From positions 744,001-808,000 of the forward strand of contig CAJIZH010000003.1 in assembly GCA_905181875.1 (NCBI GenBank): a stretch of DNA of 64,000 bases, written 5' to 3'. The notes under the pieces are model-generated. The model was not told where the DNA came from, ran no database searches, and saw only the letters and a list, made by a program, of their open reading frames with translations. Both the position numbers and the translations under genes were made by a program. The DNA comes from Flavobacteriales bacterium UBA6770. GTDB lineage: Bacteria; Bacteroidota; Bacteroidia; Flavobacteriales_G; Salibacteraceae. Of this stretch, positions 7,873 to 17,343 are shown one piece after another. How positions within the stretch are numbered: the first letter of the stretch is position 1; each line of letters opens with the position of its first letter.

Positions 7873-9219
7873 ATGGAACCTCCGCCGGAGCTTTTATTAC
7901 AAATTGAACTTCTTAGTATACTAAAGACTTTTAATCCTGAAACTCTCATAGAATTGTTCTTCATTATAATTCTATTGCTTCTTTCTGGGTTAATCTCTGG
8001 ATCTGAAATCGCCTTCTTTTCACTTGAGCCTAAAGATTTAAGCGAGCTGGAAGATGAAGAAAACAAAATAAATCAGCAAATTCTTGATTTATTAAGGTTT
8101 CCAAAACGTCTTTTAGCTACTATACTCATTGCTAATAACCTAGTCAATGTTGCAATTATCATCCTCTCGACAACCATTATTAATAACCTTTTCAATTTTT
8201 CAAAACGTCTAGCGATTGGATTTACCATTCAAGTAATTGTTGTTACCTTTTTATTATTGCTTTTTGGAGAGGTTATTCCAAAGATTTATAGCAATAGGAA
8301 TCCTAAAAAAATAACACAACTAATGGCTTACCCTCTTATCATTTTAAGAAAAGCTTTTTTACCCTTGAGTTTAGCGCTTGTGCGTTCCACTAATTTCATA
8401 GGACGACGTCTTCAAAAAAAATCCGAGAACATTTCGGTGGATGAATTATCGCATGCCCTTGAACTTACTGCAGATGAACACTCCAATGAAGACGAACAAA
8501 AAATTCTGAAAGGAATTGTAAAGTTCGGAAACACCGATGTAAAGCAAATTATGGCTGCTCGAGTCGATGTTTTTGCATTGGACAATTCCGAGAAATTTGA
8601 AACGATTATAGCCTTAATTATAGACGCTGGTTTCTCTCGGATTCCAGTATATAATGGTAATTTCGACAGCATAGATGGGCTTCTATATGTGAAAGATTTA
8701 CTTCCTCATATAGACTCTCCAGATAGTTTTGAATGGCAAAAATTAGTACGTCAACCGTTTTTCGTTCCAGAAAACAAGAAGATTGATGATTTACTTGAAG
8801 AAATTCAACAGAAAAAAATTCACCTTGCCATTGTAGTAGATGAGTACGGTGGGACTTCAGGAATTGTAACATTAGAAGATATTATTGAAGAAATTGTTGG
8901 TGATATTTCTGATGAATTTGACGACGACAACCTCACTTACTCGAAACTAGATGAAGAAAATTTCATTTTTGAAGGAAAAACTTCACTGAACGATTTTTAC
9001 AGAATGATAGACATCGATGGATCTCACTTTGAGAATAGGAAAGGTGATTCTGATACTTTAGCTGGTTTTGTAATTGAACAAGCTGGGCGGATTCCTGTAA
9101 AGGGCGAATCTATTGATTTTCTCAACTTTACTTTCTTAATAGAATCGGCTGATCAAAGAAAGGTTTCTTCGATTAAGGTAACCATCAATAAATTGACAAA
9201 GAACGGTGCAGATGATTAG
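7873..9219 (+). CDS. gldE: Gliding motility-associated protein GldE (CNNM/CorC-type)
   Basis: 448 residues. N-terminal DUF21/CNNM transmembrane domain (about 25-200; FFIIILLLLSGLISGSEIAFF and further helices, with LLFGEVIPKIY), then two CBS domains (about 220-345, VDEYGGTSGIVTLEDIIEEIVGD region) and a CorC_HlyC domain (about 360-440). The family includes cation-transport proteins; in Flavobacterium johnsoniae GldE is linked with GldD and supports gliding/T9SS. The assignment to GldE rather than a generic hemolysin-like protein rests on the adjacent, overlapping gldD. Confidence 0.92.
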   Translation: MEPPPELLLQIELLSILKTFNPETLIELFFIIILLLLSGLISGSEIAFFSLEPKDLSELEDEENKINQQILDLLRFPKRLLATILIANNLVNVAIIILSTTIINNLFNFSKRLAIGFTIQVIVVTFLLLLFGEVIPKIYSNRNPKKITQLMAYPLIILRKAFLPLSLALVRSTNFIGRRLQKKSENISVDELSHALELTADEHSNEDEQKILKGIVKFGNTDVKQIMAARVDVFALDNSEKFETIIALIIDAGFSRIPVYNGNFDSIDGLLYVKDLLPHIDSPDSFEWQKLVRQPFFVPENKKIDDLLEEIQQKKIHLAIVVDEYGGTSGIVTLEDIIEEIVGDISDEFDDDNLTYSKLDEENFIFEGKTSLNDFYRMIDIDGSHFENRKGDSDTLAGFVIEQAGRIPVKGESIDFLNFTFLIESADQRKVSSIKVTINKLTKNGADD

Positions 9220-9802
9220 TGTAAAGAATAGTTTTCTGGTGGCTTTCGTCATCCTACTAATTGGTGCTTGTGCTGATGATCTAGCACAAACTCCCAGACC
9301 AAAAGGTTTTATGCGTATTGACTTTCCGGAAAAAGCCTACCTAAAACACGAATCTAGCTGCCCATATAGTTTTGAGTTTCCACTCAGGTCTTTAATAGAT
9401 ACTAATTTGAATCGTTTACAAAATCCGTGTTGGCTAAATATATATTACCCACAATACGGAGCAACCATGCACTTTACATATACTTCAATTAAAAGAGATT
9501 CATTATTTCAATACATTGAGGATGCCCGCAATCTGGCTATGAAACATACAGTTAGAGCAGACAATATTAATGAGCGTTATTATGAGAATATAGAGCATAA
9601 TGTTTACGGAATCGCTTACGAATTTGAAGGAAATGTTGCTTCAAATTTTCAGTTTTTCATGACCGATAGTAACCGACATTTTGTGAGAGGATCCTTGTAT
9701 TTTAATATGAGACCTAACCCTGACTCTTTGTCACCGGTAATCGACTATATCTCAAAAGACATGTATCGGCTCATTGAGACTTTGGAATGGCAGGATAAAT
9801 AG
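9212..9802 (+). CDS. gldD: Gliding motility lipoprotein GldD
   Basis: 196 residues from ATG 9212, overlapping the gldE stop by 8 bp (translational coupling). Lipoprotein signal with lipobox VILLIGAC. The segment PRPKGFMRIDFPEKAY followed by CPYSFEFP and CWLNIYYPQYGATMHFTY is the GldD signature. In F. johnsoniae GldD is required for gliding and T9SS function; its biochemical role is not known. The 3' end overlaps the convergent ctaA by 32 bp. A GTG at 9206 is an alternative start. Confidence 0.93.
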   Translation: MISVKNSFLVAFVILLIGACADDLAQTPRPKGFMRIDFPEKAYLKHESSCPYSFEFPLRSLIDTNLNRLQNPCWLNIYYPQYGATMHFTYTSIKRDSLFQYIEDARNLAMKHTVRADNINERYYENIEHNVYGIAYEFEGNVASNFQFFMTDSNRHFVRGSLYFNMRPNPDSLSPVIDYISKDMYRLIETLEWQDK

Positions 9803-10814
9803 TAGTATGCATAAGGTATACACATACTGCCAAAACAATTAACGCGCCTGCTTGATGCAGAATTCCAAGAACAATTGGAACATGAAATAGTAAAGTAAAA
9901 ATGCCTAGAACAACCTGAAACAGGACGCAAATAAGCACCCATCGAATAGCTTGAATCTGTTCCTTTAAAAAGGACTGCTTAATTCCTTGGTAATAAATAA
10001 CGCCAGCCATAATAAGAACTGCGATTCCTAATATTCTGTGAATAAATTGAATACCCGACTTGCCTTCCAAAAAGTTTAAATGCATGGGGTCAATAGCCCA
10101 AACTGAATCCGCTATTAATTGCCCATCCATAAGTGGCCATGTATTGTGAACTGAACCCGCATGTGTTCCTGCGACAAAGGCCCCGTATACTATTTGAATT
10201 AATACGACCACGATAAACCAACCTACAAGTTTACCAAAAGAGTTCATTTTTATTTTTTCGCCAACATCTTTCCACAAACTGAGGCAAATCCAAAAGATAA
10301 CCATACACGTAATAAAGGCCGTTACTAAATGTGCTGCTAGTCTATAATGACTAACTCTAGGTTCGTTTACCAAGCCACTTTTCACCATAAACCACCCTAA
10401 GAAAGCTTGAAATGCTCCAAGCCCAAAAACCAAGAGTAGCTGAAAGGTCAGTTTTTTAGACAACCATCCTTTTATCAAAAAGAAAATGAATGGGATTAGA
10501 AATACAACACCCAAAACTCGACCTAGCAATCGGTGAATAAACTCCCACCAGAATATGGACTTAAAATCCTCTAAGCTGTAATCAGAGTTTAATTCCTTGA
10601 ATTCAGGAGAACTTTGGTAGTCTTCAAAGGTTGTTTGCCATTCAACATCAGTTGTTGGGGGAACTGCCCCTACAATTAAGTGCCAATCCACCATACTTAG
10701 TCCGCTGTTGGTTAACCGCGTTATTCCGCCAACAACTACCATTGCAAAAACCATAAGTGCCCCTAGAAGAAGCCAACCAACTAACCATTTCTTTCTTGAA
10801 CTATTCATACTCAC
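9771..10814 (-). CDS. ctaA: Heme A synthase (COX15/CtaA)
   Basis: 347 residues, about eight membrane helices. It oxidises the C8 methyl of heme O to make heme A for cytochrome oxidase. Conserved features: VVGGITRLTNSGLSMVDW near the N-terminus, FKSIFWWEFIHRLLGR (His ligand), SHYRLAAHLVTAF, HNTWPLMDG, IQFIHRILGI and LGILHQAGAL. It is of the type 2 (COX15-like, no disulfide) subgroup. It stands alone here, without ctaB or oxidase genes. The C-terminal 32 bp overlap the gldD 3' end on the opposite strand. Confidence 0.95.
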   Translation of the reverse strand: MSMNSSRKKWLVGWLLLGALMVFAMVVVGGITRLTNSGLSMVDWHLIVGAVPPTTDVEWQTTFEDYQSSPEFKELNSDYSLEDFKSIFWWEFIHRLLGRVLGVVFLIPFIFFLIKGWLSKKLTFQLLLVFGLGAFQAFLGWFMVKSGLVNEPRVSHYRLAAHLVTAFITCMVIFWICLSLWKDVGEKIKMNSFGKLVGWFIVVVLIQIVYGAFVAGTHAGSVHNTWPLMDGQLIADSVWAIDPMHLNFLEGKSGIQFIHRILGIAVLIMAGVIYYQGIKQSFLKEQIQAIRWVLICVLFQVVLGIFTLLFHVPIVLGILHQAGALIVLAVCVYLMHTTIYPAIPKSQ

Positions 10815-10859
10815 TTAAAAAACAAAGATAATTCGGGAAGGTTGATGTGATGTATAATT

Positions 10860-11279
10860 CTATCTATAAAACACTACAAGGGCCTTAAAAATATTTGGAA
10901 AAGTAATTTCCGGAATTTCAATTCTACCTCCCACATCGTGCTGTTTAGCAAGTGGTTGTTTAGAATTAGCAGACTCTTTTTTATATTGCTTTAAAACCTT
11001 AAATCCTTTTGAGTTCAAAATTATTTTTGAGGTTTCTAAACCTACCTGATTAACGTCTACCTTAACCAACAAATTAGTGTCAAAGTGCTGTACTAAATCT
11101 AATCCTTCAAAAAAAGGCTTATTCTCCTCTTGATTAAAAAAATAATTACTCTTAATAACTAACTCTAAATGAACTTCGTTTTCATTGATTTCAGCTGTGT
11201 CAACCGATGTGTTTTGTGTTGAGCAAGAAAGCAGCCCAACAAACAAAAACGCCATAACTAGTTCCTTTATCATTCTCAT
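10860..11279 (-). CDS. Small lipoprotein of unknown function
   Basis: 139 residues starting at ATG 11279 (MRMIKELVMAFLFVGLLSCS), with a typical lipobox LLSC; a start further up at 11300 would spoil the signal peptide n-region. The rest is beta-rich (EVHLELVIKSNYFF, NLLVKVDVNQVGL), with no recognised domain. Probably a periplasmic lipoprotein. It is separated from ctaA by 45 bp on the same strand and divergent from tatC. Confidence 0.7.
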   Translation of the reverse strand: MRMIKELVMAFLFVGLLSCSTQNTSVDTAEINENEVHLELVIKSNYFFNQEENKPFFEGLDLVQHFDTNLLVKVDVNQVGLETSKIILNSKGFKVLKQYKKESANSKQPLAKQHDVGGRIEIPEITFPNIFKALVVFYR

Positions 11280-11391
11280 AGGAATGTAAAAGTATAACAA
11301 CTTGTAAGTCAGTATATTTCATTAACAGTTTTTTTTGTTCGGATAAAACAAGATACCCCTAAATCTTCAAGTTCCTAGCTACTCAAACGTC

Positions 11392-11399
11392 TATATTTG
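11392..11399 (+). promoter_or_regulatory. -7 box of tatC
   Basis: TATATTTG, a full TAnnTTTG match, ends 16 nt before the tatC ATG. No strong -33 partner is seen. Confidence 0.45.
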
Positions 11400-11415
11400 C
11401 TGCATTGCAAAAGAC

Positions 11416-12261
11416 ATGACAGAAGAAAGTTCAGAAAACGCCGTGATACCAAAAGAGGAGATGTCTTTTCTTGACCATTTAGAAGAGTTGCGCTGGCATA
11501 TTATGCGCTCCGCTATTGCCATTATATCTCTGGGTGTAATTGCTTTCATCAACAAAAAATTTGTTTTTGACGGAATTATTCTAGGGCCAAAAAATAGTGA
11601 TTTTTTAACCTTTCGCTTGCTTTGCAAGCTATCCTTAAAATTGAATGAACTGATACCATCAATTTTTGGTGCTGATACGATTTGTATTGGGCAGAACATG
11701 CCTCAATTGCAAAATATAAATATGGCTGGCCAGTTTACCTCTCATATCATGACCAGTATTGTCGTGGGACTAATTGTAGCCTTTCCTTATGTTTTTTGGG
11801 AGATCTGGCGGTTTGTTTCTCCAGGGTTAAAAGATGGTGAACGAAACAATGTACGTGGTGCTGTTTTTACGGTTTCTCTTTTATTTTTTATTGGTGTCTT
11901 ATTCGGTTATTTCATAATAAGCCCGCTTTCGGTCAATTTTTTCTTGACCTATTCGGTAAGTGAGTCTGTTCAAAACATGCCTACTCTCGGCACCTACATT
12001 AGTACTGTTACCACTGTGGTTTTAGCTTGCGGATTCGTTTTCCAATTGCCTGTTGTAGTGTTGGTCCTTACTAAGCTAGGAATTCTTTCGCCGCTCATTC
12101 TTAGGAAATTTAGAAAACATGCATTCGTTGGTGCATTGGTACTTTCGGCAATCATAACTCCCCCGGATGTTTTTAGCCAATTTTTGGTTACTCTTCCGTT
12201 AATAATGCTCTACGAAATCAGTATTTTTATCTCTGCTCGAATCGAGAAAAAAGCATTGTAA
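11416..12261 (+). CDS. tatC: Sec-independent protein translocase TatC
   Basis: 281 residues with about six membrane helices. It is the twin-arginine signal receptor of the Tat system in the inner membrane. Signature elements are FLDHLEELRWHIMRS at the N-terminus, the ~50-residue extension before the second helix often present in Bacteroidota, FPYVFWEIWRFVSPGL with the conserved Glu, and SAIITPPDVFSQ. tatA/tatB are not next to it. Followed by a DUF5686 protein 12 bp downstream. Confidence 0.95.
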   Translation: MTEESSENAVIPKEEMSFLDHLEELRWHIMRSAIAIISLGVIAFINKKFVFDGIILGPKNSDFLTFRLLCKLSLKLNELIPSIFGADTICIGQNMPQLQNINMAGQFTSHIMTSIVVGLIVAFPYVFWEIWRFVSPGLKDGERNNVRGAVFTVSLLFFIGVLFGYFIISPLSVNFFLTYSVSESVQNMPTLGTYISTVTTVVLACGFVFQLPVVVLVLTKLGILSPLILRKFRKHAFVGALVLSAIITPPDVFSQFLVTLPLIMLYEISIFISARIEKKAL

Positions 12262-12273
12262 TACACGCACCTT

Positions 12274-14754
12274 TTGAGTAAATTAAAACGTCTTTTATTA
12301 ACCTTGTTCATTGTAGGTTTTGGTACATCTCTTTTTAGCCAAAAAACCATTATTAAGGGTAAAGTATTTGACAATGACACTAAGGAGTCGCTCCCTTTTG
12401 TAAATGTCTCGTTCAAAAACTCTAAAACTGGAACCACCACCGATTTAGATGGAAACTTTTCTTTAGAAACTTACTACGCAACGGATTCTCTATCTGCATC
12501 TTTTGTGGGATACAAGTTAATGTCTTTAAAAGTAGAGAAAGACGAAAGCCAAACCTTAAACTTCGCAATGCAATCTGGCGCTCAAGAATTGTCTGAAGTA
12601 GTCGTTATCGCAGATAAAAAGTATGTAGATCCTGCTGTATCTCTTATGGAAAAAGTGGTCGCTAATAAAAAAATAAACGATCGTAAAAAACTGGATGCCT
12701 ATGAGTATGAAGTTTATAACAAAGTAGAGTTTGACTTGAACAACATTGACGAAGATTTTAAAAACCGTAAAGCATGGAAACCTTTTAAATTCATTTTCGA
12801 CTATTTAGATACTACAGATAGTAGTCCTTATCTGCCGATTTTGATGACCGAGTCGATGTCCAATTATTATTTCACAAGAATTCCAAAACGAAAAAAAGAA
12901 ATAATTAAAGCAACTAAGATATCGGGGTTAGAAAACGAGAGCTTACAACAGTTTTTGGGTGATATGTACCAAAACATAAATATCTACGACAATTACATAA
13001 TGATTTTCAACAAGAGTTTTGTTTCGCCAGTGGCAAACTTAGGACCCATTTCGTACCATTACTATTTATTGGACAGTATGGATATCGATAACCATAAATG
13101 CTATAAAATCAAATATATTCCGCGTCGTGAATATGAGCTCAACTTCAGTGGTCATTTATGGATTTCGGATACAACTTACGCCGTAAAAAGAGTTGAAGCA
13201 ACCATTAGTAAAAACGCAAATATCAACTTTGTACGCGAACTTAAAATTGAACAAGATTACAATCAGGTTGAACGAGAAGTTTGGATGCTAACGAAAGATT
13301 TTTTGTTAGTGGATTTCAATTTGGCTGAAAAAACAATTGGTTTCTATGGTCGAAAAACATCAACCTATAAAGGGTTTGTTGTCAATAAACCTCGCGATAA
13401 TGAGTTCTATGCTGATGGAACAAATATCTCTGTAGCTGACGACGCAGATAAAAAAACAGATGTTTATTGGGACTCCACTAGACACGAAGAACTTTCGGAA
13501 AATGAGATTGCAGTGTATCATATGGTAGATACCCTAAAGTCTGTTCCGGCCTTTAAAACCTATGTGGACGTAATAAAGATCGTTACCACAGGGTTTAAGG
13601 AATTTGAGAAAATTGAACTGGGCCCTTATTTCAATGTTTACAGTTACAACCCTGTTGAGGGGCACCGTTTCAAAATGGGCGTTCGCACCTTAAGTGAATT
13701 CACTGAACAAATTAGACTGCGTGGATATTTAGCATACGGTACACGAGACAAACAATTTAAATATGGACTTGGCACTGATATTTTTCTAAACAGGAAAACA
13801 TGGACCATGCTCCATCTCGATTACAGGAACGATATAATGCAAATGGGCACTAGTGAGAATAATGACCAACAAGACAATATTCTTGCATCGTTTTTCAGAG
13901 CTCGACCGGCAAATCAATTGAATGGTATCGAACAATTCAAAGTCGGGTTTGAACATTGGTATTCTGAAGCGCTTTCTAATGAATTAATTTTTGATCACCG
14001 AGAATTGCGATCGGTTACTCCCTCTTTGACTTTTGATATAGACCCTGATACAACAGGAGTAAATGAATTGAATCGACTCAAAATATCGGAAATAAAAATC
14101 AACACACACTTTGCCTTGCGTGAAAAATATGTGCTGGGTGCATTCGATCGTTATTCGCTCAGCTCTATGTATCCGATTATTAATTTGAGAGCAACTTTTG
14201 GGATTAAAGGAGCATTTGGAAGTCAATATGAATACCAGAAAATCTATTTATCCATACAAGATAAAATCTTTATAAATCCTCTAGGATACAGTGTCTACCA
14301 TGCCGGTTATGGAAAAGTTTGGGGACAAGTTCCCTTCCCTGTTTTGGAACTACACAATGGTAACGAAACCTTCTTCTACGATCCTTTGGCATTTAATCTC
14401 ATGAACTTTTTAGAGTATGCGTCGGATGAATATATTCAAGGAATAATCACCCACCACTTCAATGGGTTATTCCTAAATAAAATTCCGCTCATGCGTCGAT
14501 TACATTGGCGTGAGTTAGTGTGGTTAAAAGGTGTTGCTGGCTCTTTACGACCCGAAAACCAGAATGTAATGGAATTTCCAAATTCACTAAGCGCGCTTCC
14601 AAAGCCTTACTTTGAGTCTGGAATGGGCATAGAAAACATTTTTAAAGTCCTTCGTATTGATTTTATGTATCGTTTAACCAATTTAAACAAGGATAAATCG
14701 CAAAGTGCTGCCCGAAATTTCGGAGCTTCGCTTTCTTTACAATTTACATTCTAA
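12274..14754 (+). CDS. DUF5686 / carboxypeptidase-regulatory-like outer membrane protein
   Basis: 826 residues. Signal peptide (RLLLTLFIVGFGTSLFSQ), then a CarboxypepD_reg-like beta-sandwich (about 25-110; GKVFDNDTKESLPFVNV, TTDLDGNFSL), then the long DUF5686 region ending in beta-strand-rich sequence and a terminal aromatic residue (LSLQFTF), typical of an outer-membrane barrel end. Function unknown. The start is TTG 12274, since no ATG precedes the signal peptide. It is 9 nt upstream of lptB, so envelope biogenesis is a reasonable context but not proof of role. Confidence 0.85.
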   Translation: MSKLKRLLLTLFIVGFGTSLFSQKTIIKGKVFDNDTKESLPFVNVSFKNSKTGTTTDLDGNFSLETYYATDSLSASFVGYKLMSLKVEKDESQTLNFAMQSGAQELSEVVVIADKKYVDPAVSLMEKVVANKKINDRKKLDAYEYEVYNKVEFDLNNIDEDFKNRKAWKPFKFIFDYLDTTDSSPYLPILMTESMSNYYFTRIPKRKKEIIKATKISGLENESLQQFLGDMYQNINIYDNYIMIFNKSFVSPVANLGPISYHYYLLDSMDIDNHKCYKIKYIPRREYELNFSGHLWISDTTYAVKRVEATISKNANINFVRELKIEQDYNQVEREVWMLTKDFLLVDFNLAEKTIGFYGRKTSTYKGFVVNKPRDNEFYADGTNISVADDADKKTDVYWDSTRHEELSENEIAVYHMVDTLKSVPAFKTYVDVIKIVTTGFKEFEKIELGPYFNVYSYNPVEGHRFKMGVRTLSEFTEQIRLRGYLAYGTRDKQFKYGLGTDIFLNRKTWTMLHLDYRNDIMQMGTSENNDQQDNILASFFRARPANQLNGIEQFKVGFEHWYSEALSNELIFDHRELRSVTPSLTFDIDPDTTGVNELNRLKISEIKINTHFALREKYVLGAFDRYSLSSMYPIINLRATFGIKGAFGSQYEYQKIYLSIQDKIFINPLGYSVYHAGYGKVWGQVPFPVLELHNGNETFFYDPLAFNLMNFLEYASDEYIQGIITHHFNGLFLNKIPLMRRLHWRELVWLKGVAGSLRPENQNVMEFPNSLSALPKPYFESGMGIENIFKVLRIDFMYRLTNLNKDKSQSAARNFGASLSLQFTF

Positions 14755-14763
14755 GTTTGTTCC

Positions 14764-15495
14764 ATGAAGCTAAGAGCCGATAATCTAATAAAAAAGTACA
14801 AAAGCCGAACGGTTGTTAAAGGGGTAAGTATTGAGGTTTCTCAGGGCGAAATCGTTGGTTTATTAGGGCCAAATGGTGCCGGAAAAACAACATCCTTCTA
14901 TATGATTGTTGGACTTGTAAAACCCAATGCAGGAACCATTTATTTGGATGACGAAGACATTACGTCCCTAGCCATGTACAAGCGTGCCCAAAAAGGAATT
15001 GGCTATTTACCTCAAGAAGCTAGCGTATTTCGAAAATTGAGCGTTGAGGATAACATACTTGCCGTTTTGCAAATGACCAAACTTTCCAAAAAAGAACAAA
15101 AGATAAAACTAGATTCGCTGATCGATGAATTTAGTCTGGATCATGTGCGAAAAAATCGCGGCGATTTACTTTCTGGTGGCGAACGACGACGTACCGAAAT
15201 TGCAAGAGCATTGGCGGTAGATCCAAAATTTATCTTGCTGGATGAACCTTTTGCAGGTGTTGACCCTATTGCGGTTGAGGATATTCAAACCATTATTTAC
15301 AAACTTCGAGACAAGAATATTGGAATTCTGATTACTGACCATAACGTACAAGAAACGCTTTCGATTACCGATCGTGCTTATCTGCTTTTTGAAGGCGATA
15401 TTCTAAAAGCAGGCACAGCAGAGGAACTTGCCTCAGATGAGCAGGTTAAACGTGTTTATTTAGGTCAGAATTTCGAATTGAAGAAGAAGGTTTAG
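14764..15495 (+). CDS. lptB: LPS export ABC transporter ATP-binding protein LptB
   Basis: 243 residues. Walker [10 protein letters not shown]-loop [18 protein letters not shown] signature LSGGERRR, Walker [14 protein letters not shown] and the H-loop TDHNV. The exact form [13 protein letters not shown] is characteristic of LptB, the ATPase that drives LPS extraction from the inner membrane with LptFG. lptFG are not in the window. A hydrophobic out-of-frame stretch follows its stop but has no start codon. Confidence 0.95.
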   Translation: MKLRADNLIKKYKSRTVVKGVSIEVSQGEIVGLLGPNGAGKTTSFYMIVGLVKPNAGTIYLDDEDITSLAMYKRAQKGIGYLPQEASVFRKLSVEDNILAVLQMTKLSKKEQKIKLDSLIDEFSLDHVRKNRGDLLSGGERRRTEIARALAVDPKFILLDEPFAGVDPIAVEDIQTIIYKLRDKNIGILITDHNVQETLSITDRAYLLFEGDILKAGTAEELASDEQVKRVYLGQNFELKKKV

Positions 15496-15636
15496 GCTTG
15501 GGTACTCAATTCTAATATTCTTAACTCTATTGTTTTGTGATACATTCATTGTATTTGCCCTCTTGGGCTTATTCCCTAAGCAATAGTTGAACTTAACATA
15601 CAGTATAGAGCGAAATTAGACTTCAAATATTAAAGT

Positions 15637-16005
15637 ATGACAGATAAAATTGAAAACAAAGATTACGAGGAAGAATATTCGGAAGATTCATTTTGGGACA
15701 AAGTCAAAAATTATGGTTTAAAAGCGGGAGAAGATATTGTAGGCCATGCCTTACAACTCTATTATGTTGCTGCCGACTCCGAGACTGATAAAGCTGATAA
15801 ATTGAAAATTTATGCGGCACTTGGATATTTTATTTCTCTAATAGATGCCATTCCCGATATTACTCCGATTGTTGGTTATGCTGATGATTTTGGTGTGGTA
15901 ATGTTAGTTTACTCGAGTATCAGAAAACAAATCAAAGAAGAACACATAAGTATGGCAAATAACAAGTTACGCAGTTGGTTTCCAAAAAAAAATTTGACCC
16001 AATAA
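15637..16005 (+). CDS. YkvA-family (DUF1232) protein
   Basis: 122 residues. The DUF1232 motif is clear at about residues 65-95: LGYFISLIDAIPDITPIVGYADD, a short hydrophobic segment with conserved Pro and Asp. The N-terminus is acidic (YEEEYSEDSFW). Function of the family is unknown; it is probably membrane-associated. It is followed by a bidirectional terminator. Confidence 0.88.
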   Translation: MTDKIENKDYEEEYSEDSFWDKVKNYGLKAGEDIVGHALQLYYVAADSETDKADKLKIYAALGYFISLIDAIPDITPIVGYADDFGVVMLVYSSIRKQIKEEHISMANNKLRSWFPKKNLTQ

Positions 16006-16032
16006 AGTAGAATTAAATAACTACGCACAAAA

Positions 16033-16054
16033 AAAGCCGATTAAAAGCGGCTTT
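16033..16054. terminator. Bidirectional intrinsic terminator
   Basis: AAAGCCG - 8-nt loop - CGGCTTT, with A-rich sequence on the left and CTTATTTT on the right. It serves the convergent YkvA (plus) and sucB (minus) genes. Confidence 0.8.
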
Positions 16055-16079
16055 CTTATTTTCAATATTTAAAATTGGT

Positions 16080-17321
16080 TTACAATCCCAACAATACCTC
16101 TTCAGGTTCTTTGGCACCAAACATTAATTTCATGGGGTTTTCAATCATTTCTTTCACTTTATACAAGAAAGAAACCGATTCTTTACCGTCGATAATGCGG
16201 TGATCGTAAGACAACGCTATGTACATAATCGGACGAATAACTACCGCTCCATTTACAGCAATTGGACGCTCAACAATATTGTGCATTCCTAAGATTGCAG
16301 ATTGTGGAGGATTGATAATCGGAGTGCTTAGCATAGAACCAAATACGCCACCATTAGTTATGGTAAATGTACCTCCAGTCATTTCATCAATACTCAATTT
16401 ACCGTCTCTCGCTTTTATCGCTAGACGTTTGATATCTCCTTCGATTTCGGCCAATGACATTTGCTCTGCATTGCGCACAACTGGCACCATAAGTCCTTTT
16501 GGAGAACTTACTGCAATACCAACATCAGCATAATCATGAAAGATCATATTATCGCCATCAATCATTCCATTTACAGCTGGATATAATCTTAGTGCTTCAG
16601 TACAAGCTTTTGTAAAGAATGACATGAATCCTAAATTCACACCGTGCTTTTCTCTAAATGCTTCTTTGTATTTCTTACGCAAATCCATTACAAAGCTCAT
16701 ATCAATCTCGTTGAACGTAGTAAGCATTGCCGTTTCTTGTTTAACAGCAACTAATCGCTGTGCAACTTTTCTTCGAAGCATGGACATTTTCTTAAGCTCA
16801 GAACCACGAGTTCCTCCCCAGCCTTGCATTACCTCAGAAACATCTACTCCACCTGTAATATACGCCTCAACATCGCTCCGAGTTATTCTTCCGTTTGCTC
16901 CGCTTCCGCTAACAGATGATGATTTGACATTATTGTCTTTCATCATTTCCTTCGCCAATGGAGTTACTTTAATATTAGCTGTATCTTCAACAACAGCCTC
17001 TTTTTCGACAGCTTTAGGTGCTTCCTTCTGGACTTGTGCTTTAGGTGCTTCAGCAACAACTACTGGCGCTTTTTCCGGTGCTTCAGCACTCGTGTCTATT
17101 GAACAAACAACACTGCCCACAGCCACTGCATCGCCTTCTTCAGCAATGAGTTTAATCGTTCCAGCAAATTCCGCGTTTAACTCAAGCGTAGCTTTATCAG
17201 AATCGATTTCGGCAATAGGTTGATCTACTTCAACATATTCGCCGTCCTCCACCATCCAAGAAGCAATTTCTACTTCGGTAATTGATTCCCCAGGAGAAGG
17301 GATTTTCATTTCTTTTACCAT
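16080..17321 (-). CDS. sucB: 2-oxoglutarate dehydrogenase E2, dihydrolipoyl succinyltransferase
   Basis: 413 residues. One lipoyl domain (residues 1-78, lipoylated Lys in [11 protein letters not shown]), an Ala/Pro/Lys-rich linker, a peripheral-subunit-binding domain (about 115-152, [26 protein letters not shown]) and the catalytic acyltransferase domain (about 185-413) with the active-site His in [11 protein letters not shown]. It transfers succinyl groups to CoA in the TCA cycle. It lies 22 bp downstream of sucA. The E3 gene is not in the window. Confidence 0.96.
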   Translation of the reverse strand: MVKEMKIPSPGESITEVEIASWMVEDGEYVEVDQPIAEIDSDKATLELNAEFAGTIKLIAEEGDAVAVGSVVCSIDTSAEAPEKAPVVVAEAPKAQVQKEAPKAVEKEAVVEDTANIKVTPLAKEMMKDNNVKSSSVSGSGANGRITRSDVEAYITGGVDVSEVMQGWGGTRGSELKKMSMLRRKVAQRLVAVKQETAMLTTFNEIDMSFVMDLRKKYKEAFREKHGVNLGFMSFFTKACTEALRLYPAVNGMIDGDNMIFHDYADVGIAVSSPKGLMVPVVRNAEQMSLAEIEGDIKRLAIKARDGKLSIDEMTGGTFTITNGGVFGSMLSTPIINPPQSAILGMHNIVERPIAVNGAVVIRPIMYIALSYDHRIIDGKESVSFLYKVKEMIENPMKLMFGAKEPEEVLLGL

Positions 17322-17343
17322 TCTATTTTCTTTATTCTAAGTA

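Noticed and set aside
15482-15586. Arg-rich plus hydrophobic 34-codon frame ([17 protein letters not shown] and so on) overlapping the lptB 3' end
   Set aside because: It looks like a small membrane protein, but it has no ATG, GTG or TTG before the hydrophobic segment and begins right after an in-frame TGA.
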